From assembly GCA_021372185.1 (NCBI GenBank), contig JAJFUY010000212.1, forward strand, positions 1 to 11,747: a stretch of 11,747 nt of DNA, written 5' to 3'. This stretch comes from Chlamydiales bacterium (lineage in GTDB: Bacteria > Chlamydiota > Chlamydiia > Chlamydiales > FEN-1388). Under the pieces are notes generated by a model. The model was given only the letters and a program-made list of their open reading frames with translations, was not told the origin of the DNA and did no database searches. Of the stretch, positions 7,015 to 11,747 are shown piece after piece (the first letter of the stretch is position 1; each line of letters starts with the position of its first letter). The position numbers and the translations under genes are program-made.

Positions 7015-7427
7015 TGTGATTTTTTCACCACTGAGATCACTGAGCACACTGAGACCATTGAGAGCACCGAGAAGAGTCGCCACTGGCGTGGCTCACTAGT
7101 TTTTTTACCAGTATTCCCACAGTTTGCACCTGCGGTGCTACACTAGTGGGCTAATAATAAGTTGCACCTGCGGCGCAAAAAAACCAAAAACCGCACACAC
7201 GCGTTTTCATAATTGTCTTCCTCAATCCATTTCAAACGCGACCGCACAATGTATCAAAAAACATGTAATTTTTGCGCCGCAGGTGCAATTTATTATTAGC
7301 CCATCAGTGTAGCGCCGAAGGTGCAAACTGTGGGAACTTGGGGTAAAAAACTTTGAAGCCACGCCAGTGGCGACTCTTCTCAGTGTTCTCAGTAATCTCT
7401 AGTGTGCTCAGTGGTGAAAAAATCACA
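7015..7427. repeat. 413-bp inverted-repeat element, possibly non-autonomous mobile element
   Basis: The left arm (about 7015-7182) and the right arm (about 7269-7427) are inverted copies at roughly 85 percent identity, with one main 9-base gap. Both outer ends read TGTGATTTTTTCACCACTGAG, followed by degenerate repeats of the word CACTGAG (more units on the left). Next come the identical AGAGTCGCCACTGGCGTGGCT and two GCACC...GGTGC-type mini-palindromes per arm. The spacer (7183-7268) contains a further inverted pair (CGCGTTTT 7200-7207 / AAACGCG 7234-7240) and a CCGCACA direct repeat. No transposase or clear target duplication is seen. A MITE-like element or a large foldback repeat fits best. 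Confidence 0.8.
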
Positions 7428-7442
7428 CACCAGCAAAAATAA

Positions 7443-8051
7443 TTACTTATTGCTTTTGAAGGCCTGGTAAAGTAAAAAGCCCCCAGCAGCCAAGACGCCA
7501 ACTATCACAATTTCATCTACGTAGATTTCGGCCCATTCGAGGGCGTCAATCCAGTAGCTACCAAAAAAATATCCTAAAGACAGGAAAGTTGATGACCACA
7601 AGATGGCTCCGCTATAGGCAAAAAGCGCAAAGTGGCTATATTCAAGGACTAAAGAACCGGCAGTTATGCCTGTAAGATGGCGAACGCCCGGTATAAAGTA
7701 GCCAAAAAAGAGCGCCCAGCGGCCTAAGTGATCAAACCAGTCGTGGGTTTTTTGTATTTTTTCTGGGGTTATTCCAACCCAACCTCCATAGCGGCTTAAG
7801 ATATAATTGCCCACAGTTTTTCCAATACAGTAGCTTATGGTAATGCCTGTTATGCTGCCGGCAAAGGCAGCTAAAACAGTAGATGGTATTGCTATTGAGC
7901 CTTGGGACATCAATACCCCGGCTAGCACCATAAGCGTCTCATCAGGTACAGGTAGCGCCACAATGCCAAGGGCTAAAAGCAAGAATAAAGCAAAGCTGCC
8001 GTAGTGCAGTAACCACTCGGATAACACTTCATGTTGGGTGAGAAATTCCAA
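7443..8051 (-). CDS. DedA-family membrane protein
   Basis: This 202-residue integral membrane protein belongs to the DedA/SNARE-associated (VTT) superfamily, whose members include lipid scramblases and flippases such as undecaprenyl-phosphate translocases. The length is typical. The family motif PVPDE (34-38) near the first re-entrant segment and FFGYFIPGVRHLTGITAG (115-132), with the conserved Arg R124, are visible. Several hydrophobic segments follow, the last at about 181-197. The start appears to be TTG at 8051: GAGG lies six bases upstream, whereas the nearby ATG at 8056 is out of frame and only one base from that GAGG. The gene stands alone, divergent from the caspase-like gene. A link to recycling of the lipid carrier used with Ddl products is possible, but this is inference. 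Confidence 0.88.
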   Translation of the reverse strand: MEFLTQHEVLSEWLLHYGSFALFLLLALGIVALPVPDETLMVLAGVLMSQGSIAIPSTVLAAFAGSITGITISYCIGKTVGNYILSRYGGWVGITPEKIQKTHDWFDHLGRWALFFGYFIPGVRHLTGITAGSLVLEYSHFALFAYSGAILWSSTFLSLGYFFGSYWIDALEWAEIYVDEIVIVGVLAAGGFLLYQAFKSNK

Positions 8052-8057
8052 TTCATA

Positions 8058-8061
8058 CCTC
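8058..8061 (-). promoter_or_regulatory. Ribosome binding site deciding a TTG start for DedA
   Basis: GAGG on the minus strand is followed by TATGAA and then TTG, giving a six-base spacing. The ATG in between is frame-shifted relative to the DedA frame and would yield no DedA product. Confidence 0.6.
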
Positions 8062-8127
8062 TACATAATCTAAAATTTTTTATATCAGAGCGTAAACAAA
8101 TAAATCTCCTCTTTTTTCTATTTGATG

Positions 8128-8153
8128 TATACTAAGCAGTATATTTGTGAGGA
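8128..8153 (+). promoter_or_regulatory. -10 box and ribosome binding site of the caspase-like gene
   Basis: TATACT at 8128-8133 is a good -10 hexamer, but no good -35 box is seen at 16-18 bases. GAGGA at 8149-8153 is correctly spaced from ATG 8158. An open frame reaches back to 8122, but those codons overlap the -10 box and lack their own ribosome binding site. Confidence 0.45.
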
Positions 8154-8157
8154 TCAG

Positions 8158-8895
8158 ATGAAAAAAGCCCTTCTTTTTGTTGCATTATGTTTATTTCAGA
8201 GCCAACTATTTTGCTCAACATTTCATGCTATTGTTATTGCCGATACTGCCTGTGATGATGTAAAAAATTCTGGCCTTGTAGACATCAAAAAAATGAAGGT
8301 GGCACTTAATGCAATAGCCAAAGCATGCAGCAAAAAACTAAAGCTGACTGTCTTGCAAGATAGCCACGCTACAGGAACTTCAGTAGAAAAGTGGTTTACA
8401 AACCTTGAAGTGGGGGCCGGAGATATTGTGCTCTTTTATTTTACGGGGCATGGCTTTGCTGCCACCAATCAATTTACCCGTTGGCCCAATCTGTTCTTTA
8501 AAACAAAAAAAGAAATCGTCTCTATGGAGATGATCCATAATGCCTTAGAAAGTAAAGCCGCACGTCTTACTATCGTGCTCTCAGATTCTTGTAATAAATT
8601 TGCCAATACTCAAATGCATTCTGCAGTTAAGGTAAATACTTCATTCTCTGCCAAAAAAGGTGGCTTAAACCGCCTCTTCAACCACAATAAGGGTAAGATA
8701 CTAGCCTCAGGAGCTATTCCTGGCACAGCTTCATTTGGAAGCGACTATGGCGGCTTTTTTACTCAGGCCTTCTTACTTGCCCTACAAGATGAAAGCCGCA
8801 CCTCAAAGCCTAAGTGGAGCCGAGTTTTTGCAAAAGTACATGAGCTCTTAAAGCATGCACAGCAACCTCAGTCAGAACTTCACCTAAGACAATAA
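8158..8895 (+). CDS. Secreted caspase-like (peptidase C14) protein
   Basis: This 245-residue protein starts with a Sec signal peptide (MKK, then a hydrophobic core to about residue 19). The rest is a single caspase-fold domain. The strand FHAIVIADT (22-30) leads, the catalytic His is in FYFTGHG (H98) and the catalytic Cys in IVLSDSC (C145). IPGTASFGSDYGGFFTQAFLLAL (about 187-209) resembles the conserved 'glycine-rich, open to substrate' end of metacaspase-like domains. Both dyad residues are present, so peptidase activity is plausible, probably after Arg/Lys or Asp, which cannot be told here. Export suggests a role in the envelope or, after further transport, in the host. ATG 8158 is chosen for its GAGGA site and signal peptide. 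The 3' end overlaps the convergent AEC gene by 12 bases. Confidence 0.88.
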   Translation: MKKALLFVALCLFQSQLFCSTFHAIVIADTACDDVKNSGLVDIKKMKVALNAIAKACSKKLKLTVLQDSHATGTSVEKWFTNLEVGAGDIVLFYFTGHGFAATNQFTRWPNLFFKTKKEIVSMEMIHNALESKAARLTIVLSDSCNKFANTQMHSAVKVNTSFSAKKGGLNRLFNHNKGKILASGAIPGTASFGSDYGGFFTQAFLLALQDESRTSKPKWSRVFAKVHELLKHAQQPQSELHLRQ

Positions 8896-9837
8896 ATAGG
8901 TACCCAGGTTTATCCAGAGAGGCATTGTGATAAGGCTGGCAAGCGATGTGACTAGTACCACAATAAAGGCAATCTGGCCACTGGCATTATAGCGCTTAGC
9001 AAGCATTATGGGCAGCATAGCAGCCGGCATAGCTGCCTCTACAAGCATTACCTGTTTTAGCTCAAGTGACAGAGGAAGTGCCCACACGAGGCCTAAATAG
9101 CATATCGGAAAGAGTGCCAGACGTATGAGAAGAGCTAAAGTAATAACACGTACACCATATGTGACCTCTGATGATTTTTGAGTGTCATACATAAGCGACC
9201 CTATAAGCAGCATCGAGACTGGAATCGCCGCTTGGCCCAATAGATATGTTGTGCTAAAGACAAACTTGGGTACATGCTCATCTAAATCAAAATAGGTCAA
9301 AAACAGGCAAGCGCCAATAGTGCAAAGAGGCGCATTTACAAGCTTTTTAGCGCTTTCTTTAAGCGTCATCTTAGAGCTAATGATCAATATGCCTACAGAC
9401 CAGACAGCAATATCTACGCCTATATTGTGAACAAACAGCACTCCAAGTGTCTCTCGGCTATACAATGCTAAAATGAGCGGTATCGGCAAAAAGCCCCAGT
9501 TATAAAGCGCATTTGAAAAAAGAAAGCTTTTCTTTTCACCATCTGTAGTAAGGCCTGACATAGGGTAAAAGAGGTAACTTAAAGCCAAACCTATTAAAAA
9601 CGAGCTAAAGCCCATTAACGGTGCCACAATAATGTTCTCTAGGCTATCTAAAGCGGGGTTTTTGAGCATGGAATTAGCAATAAGGCATGGATACAATATA
9701 TTTATTGTAAGCCACAAAAAAGTACTATCTACCTGGTCTGTAAGCTTGCCTTTTTTACGTAAAACTGCTCCTAGAGCCGTTATGAGGAACACTGAAAAGG
9801 CTGTTGCTAACACACTAAAGTAGGATTCAGAAAACAT
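8884..9837 (-). CDS. AEC-family (auxin efflux carrier-like) transporter
   Basis: This 317-residue very hydrophobic protein, of the usual family length, has about ten predicted membrane segments in the two-bundle order of AEC permeases, which move small organic acids or related solutes out of bacterial cells. Typical parts are the first segment SVFLITALGAVLRKKGKL (15-32), the early NILYPCLIANSML (46-58), SNALYNWGFLPIPL (108-121) mid-protein, and the late EAAMPAAMLPIMLA (about 266-279), which matches the conserved late-helix pattern with Ala/Met/Pro. The substrate cannot be told. The start is ATG 9837; the Shine-Dalgarno is weak. It stands alone with a possible promoter at 9859-9867, and its stop lies inside the end of the caspase-like gene on the other strand. 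Confidence 0.88.
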   Translation of the reverse strand: MFSESYFSVLATAFSVFLITALGAVLRKKGKLTDQVDSTFLWLTINILYPCLIANSMLKNPALDSLENIIVAPLMGFSSFLIGLALSYLFYPMSGLTTDGEKKSFLFSNALYNWGFLPIPLILALYSRETLGVLFVHNIGVDIAVWSVGILIISSKMTLKESAKKLVNAPLCTIGACLFLTYFDLDEHVPKFVFSTTYLLGQAAIPVSMLLIGSLMYDTQKSSEVTYGVRVITLALLIRLALFPICYLGLVWALPLSLELKQVMLVEAAMPAAMLPIMLAKRYNASGQIAFIVVLVTSLASLITMPLWINLGTYLLS

Positions 9838-9858
9838 AGAGAACGCCCATTTAGAAAG

Positions 9859-9867
9859 ATTTTAGCA
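9859..9867 (-). promoter_or_regulatory. Possible extended -10 promoter of the AEC gene
   Basis: The minus strand reads TGCTAAAAT, an extended -10 element (TGn followed by TAAAAT). A TTGATG further up is 20 bases away, too far for an ideal -35. The predicted transcript would have a leader of about 15 bases before ATG 9837. Confidence 0.4.
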
Positions 9868-9980
9868 AAAAAATGGATAATCTTCATCAATTCTTTATAT
9901 TTGGTCGGCATGCTGAAAGCACTGTTAAAAAAATAGCGAAATGGCGAAAGTTCAAAACGTGTAACTAAACCAAAAATTAT

Positions 9981-9984
9981 GGAG
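9981..9984 (+). promoter_or_regulatory. Ribosome binding site deciding the start at 9994
   Basis: GGAG directly follows the first in-frame ATG (9979) and stands nine bases before the second (9994). The second start yields a standard KK-plus-hydrophobic signal peptide; the first would add five residues (MEIIY) and has no Shine-Dalgarno. Confidence 0.6.
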
Positions 9985-9993
9985 ATCATATAT

Positions 9994-10935
9994 ATGAAAA
10001 AAGTTCAATTTTTTCTAGCTTGCTCGGCCCTTCTAGTATCAACACTTGCTGCCGGCTGCCCATGCCAAAAAAGGCCTGTAAAGCCACCAGTACCACTCAA
10101 TATAGAAAATGAAGTACTGTTTGCTAATAATGCAACAAAATCACGCCCTGGTCCATCTGATGTAACATTTATTGCTTCTAGCGTAACAGGAAATGGTTGT
10201 GGTTGCGGCCAAAAAAGACAGCCTGTCAAAAAAGCGGCTCCTACAAAAGAATTAATTCAAACTGAAAATCGCGTAGAAAAAGACCCAATGCCGGCAGAGC
10301 TTGAAAATGCCATCTACCGCGATATTGCAAAAATGGCAGAAAAAAACCGTAAGTTAATTGGCGGCAAAAAGGCTCCTCAGACAACAGACAACCTCAATTT
10401 GCACGCTCGTGACCCCTATTACAAATCAACGTACCAAACATCGTCTCATTTTATTGAGATTATAGATGGGCTTGGTAGCTCAGTACAGATTCAAGACGGT
10501 ACTGTATGGGGCATTAAAGACAGCGATAGATATATCGTAAAAAACTGGCATGTAAACACAGAAATCACTGTAAAGCCAAACACCCTTACTATCTGGAACA
10601 AGCTTACAGGCACAAGACCAGAGCACAAATACCGCCTTGTTAATTTGGCTACTGGTGAATCTGTTGCAGCAACAATGTCATTTGGTCCATTTGAGCAACA
10701 CCCTCTTACACGCGTTATAGACCATATCGACTACTATAGAGGCGAAATCATCTTAAGCAACGGCACAATCTGGAAAGTAGATAACACCCGTCCAAGTATG
10801 AGAATTTTAGAAGACTGGAAAATAAACCATGCCATCATCACTGGTCTGAACGACACATGGTTCTCTCTTGGTAGCCCATACATATTAGTAAACGTACAAA
10901 AAGAAAACTGGCTCGCAGTAACTCGCGTGCGATAA
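9994..10935 (+). CDS. Exported Cys-rich protein with duplicated C-terminal domain, chlamydial-type hypothetical
   Basis: Read from ATG 9994 the protein has 313 residues. A signal peptide (MKKVQFFLACSALLVSTLAA) ends in AAGC, a weak lipobox, so it may be a lipoprotein (Cys22) or be cut by signal peptidase I. A motif occurs twice in the linker: CPCQKRPVK (22-30) and CGCGQKRQPVK (69-79). The C-terminus has two related units (about 155-228 and 241-311). Each has I.L/Q.(D/N)GT.W.(I/V), then (N/D)W and a (Y)(R/I)LVN strand, suggesting tandem beta domains. I recall similar duplicated domains in environmental chlamydiae, function unknown. GGAG at 9981-9984 sits nine bases before ATG 9994 and overlaps the in-frame ATG at 9979, so 9994 is preferred. 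A hairpin follows the gene. Confidence 0.82.
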   Translation: MKKVQFFLACSALLVSTLAAGCPCQKRPVKPPVPLNIENEVLFANNATKSRPGPSDVTFIASSVTGNGCGCGQKRQPVKKAAPTKELIQTENRVEKDPMPAELENAIYRDIAKMAEKNRKLIGGKKAPQTTDNLNLHARDPYYKSTYQTSSHFIEIIDGLGSSVQIQDGTVWGIKDSDRYIVKNWHVNTEITVKPNTLTIWNKLTGTRPEHKYRLVNLATGESVAATMSFGPFEQHPLTRVIDHIDYYRGEIILSNGTIWKVDNTRPSMRILEDWKINHAIITGLNDTWFSLGSPYILVNVQKENWLAVTRVR

Positions 10936-10958
10936 TAATTTAGTTCGTAAGTCCCCTT

Positions 10959-10984
10959 GAGGGCACTTTTACATGAGTGCCCTC
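10959..10984 (+). terminator. Hairpin after the exported protein gene
   Basis: A perfect 9-bp stem GAGGGCACT / AGTGCCCTC closes an 8-base loop, 23 bases after the stop at 10935. There is no T-run behind it, so it could be a weak or factor-assisted terminator or an mRNA-stabilising structure. Its GGCACT/AGTGCC core recurs in the hairpin at 11706-11726. Confidence 0.5.
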
Positions 10985-11014
10985 CCTCCACAACTATAAA
11001 ACTTTAGGTGCCTC

Positions 11015-11698
11015 ATGTTTGTAAGAAATGACAATACCGCAAGATTTAATGACATACTTGCCCAAGAAAGTGCAGCCCCCGTGCGTGCTAGATATTCAGA
11101 TAATTCAGTTACAAAAACTGTCAGCAGATTTTTCTTAACCTGTGCGGCCATCTCAGGCATTGCCTTTTTATTAAGCGGCTCTCCCATTGCGCTTGTCAGC
11201 TGCGGAGCAAGCCTAGGGCTATCACTCTTTTTTTCGGCAATAGACTCCCGTATGCGCCGTTATCGCTATAGACCAGACCCTAGCGTCGTGGTTATAGACA
11301 ATAGACCGCCATTACCTAATTATGGATCAAACGTACTTTTGCGTGAAGCTGCCCGCTTAGAAGCAGAACAACAAAGAATTAATGATGCAGCTCTACAAGC
11401 ACGCATTCTACGTCAACAGGAAGACGAAAGGGCGCGTGCATTTGCAGCAGCACAAGCACAAAGACAACGTGATGAAGCCGCTGCCGCCGCAGCAGCAAGG
11501 GCAAGAGCATCTCAATCCAGTGCGTTCTCAAGACATATGCCAGATAGCGCAAGTGTTTCACGCTCATCCAGCACGCCAAGGGTATCAGCGCCTGCACAAA
11601 CCTATACACGCCACATGCCCGAAAGCCAACAACAAGCTCCGGCAAATCCCCCAGCCAACCAATACAAACGCCACATGCCCGAAAGCGCTAAGCAGTAA
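11015..11698 (+). CDS. Inc-like two-TM protein with coiled coil and three RHMP[ED]S motifs
   Basis: This 227-residue protein belongs to no family I recognise by name. Two closely spaced hydrophobic segments (about 39-54 and 58-76), joined by a very short SP turn, form the bilobed domain typical of chlamydial inclusion-membrane proteins, which are type III substrates with both ends facing the host cytosol. A basic patch MRRYRYRP (80-87) follows, then a charged, Ala/Gln/Glu/Arg-rich helix (about 108-166), probably coiled coil. The tail is Ser/Pro/Gln-rich and carries RHMPDS (173-178), RHMPES (199-204) and RHMPES (219-224), the last almost at the C-terminus. There is no Sec signal. ATG 11015 has AGGTG upstream at 11006-11010. 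It is the second plus-strand gene in a row, and hairpins follow both. Inc identity is inference from shape only. Confidence 0.78.
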   Translation: MFVRNDNTARFNDILAQESAAPVRARYSDNSVTKTVSRFFLTCAAISGIAFLLSGSPIALVSCGASLGLSLFFSAIDSRMRRYRYRPDPSVVVIDNRPPLPNYGSNVLLREAARLEAEQQRINDAALQARILRQQEDERARAFAAAQAQRQRDEAAAAAAARARASQSSAFSRHMPDSASVSRSSSTPRVSAPAQTYTRHMPESQQQAPANPPANQYKRHMPESAKQ

Positions 11699-11705
11699 TG
11701 AATAA

Positions 11706-11726
11706 GGCACTCCTGAAAGGAGTGCC
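11706..11726 (+). terminator. Hairpin terminator after the Inc-like gene
   Basis: Eight paired bases, GGCACTCC / GGAGTGCC (nine if the loop shrinks to GAA), form a compact hairpin seven bases after the stop codon at 11698. The following bases (ATCGAGTTTGG) are not a proper U-tract. Position and compactness favour a transcription end point. Confidence 0.6.
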
Positions 11727-11747
11727 ATCGAGTTTGGACATTTGCCG

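Larger units (their letters stand above)
6914..7442. other. Non-coding interval between the chaperone operon and the DedA gene
   Basis: This 529-base gap holds the operon promoter near its left end and the 413-bp inverted repeat. A short frame inside the repeat (7124-7312) has no ribosome binding site and overlaps both arms, so it is not taken as a gene. DedA ends at 7443, only 15 bases from the repeat, so transcripts leaving DedA would run into this palindrome. Confidence 0.6.

Noticed and set aside
7021..7080. CACTGAG repeats as a CRISPR-like array
   Set aside because: Units are 7-11 bases, degenerate and without spacers of constant length; they belong to the inverted repeat.
7124..7312. 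Open frame of 62 codons on the plus strand
   Set aside because: It spans both arms of the inverted repeat, has no ribosome binding site and encodes Cys/His-rich nonsense that follows from the repeat sequence.
8122..8157. Longer N-terminus for the caspase-like protein
   Set aside because: It starts at TTG, overlaps the -10 box and would bury the signal peptide; GAGGA fits ATG 8158.
11382..11705. Plus-strand frame of 107 codons inside the Inc-like gene
   Set aside because: It is a shifted reading of the Ala/Gln-rich repeat region; the main frame has a start site, membrane domain and motif repeats.

Overview
The window most likely comes from a host-associated bacterium of the Chlamydiota, of the amoeba-associated 'environmental chlamydia' type. 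The clues are a type III secretion chaperone of the CesT/SycE kind next to a serine/asparagine-rich effector-like protein, a protein with a bilobed hydrophobic domain like chlamydial inclusion-membrane (Inc) proteins, a secreted caspase-like protein, and two hypothetical families that resemble ones I associate with environmental chlamydiae. The base composition is moderately AT-rich. The assignment is an inference. A free-standing D-Ala-D-Ala ligase is unexpected for this phylum, where I recall Ddl being fused to MurC, so another intracellular lineage such as Dependentiae remains possible. No rRNA, tRNA, CRISPR array or transposase gene was seen.

Layout. Positions 1-505 are non-coding and contain a long palindrome (79-243). 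On the minus strand follow a FAD/NAD(P) disulfide oxidoreductase (506-1951) and D-alanine--D-alanine ligase (2103-3170), separated by another long hairpin (1985-2090). Divergently, a membrane-anchored kinase-like protein (3276-4202) reads rightward. Converging on it is a minus-strand, three-gene operon running from 6913 down to 4217: chaperone, large kinase-like effector candidate, and a small unknown protein. It has a good promoter at 6934-6962. A 413-bp inverted-repeat element (7015-7427) fills the gap before a DedA-family membrane protein (7443-8051, minus). A secreted caspase-like protein (8158-8895, plus) is divergent from DedA and overlaps the end of an AEC-family transporter (8884-9837, minus). 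The right end carries an exported Cys-rich protein with a duplicated C-terminal domain (9994-10935) and an Inc-like two-TM protein with three RHMP[ED]S motifs (11015-11698). Each of these two is followed by a hairpin.

How the genes fit together. Ddl serves peptidoglycan precursor synthesis, and the oxidoreductase, DedA and AEC proteins are housekeeping or membrane functions. The rest looks like host-interaction cargo: one chaperone-effector operon, one exported protease-like protein, one exported lipoprotein-like protein and one Inc-like protein. Several starts are better placed than the longest open frame suggests: ddl, the kinase-like gene, the caspase gene and the lipoprotein-like gene start at internal ATGs, while the effector and DedA genes appear to use TTG codons with good Shine-Dalgarno sequences.
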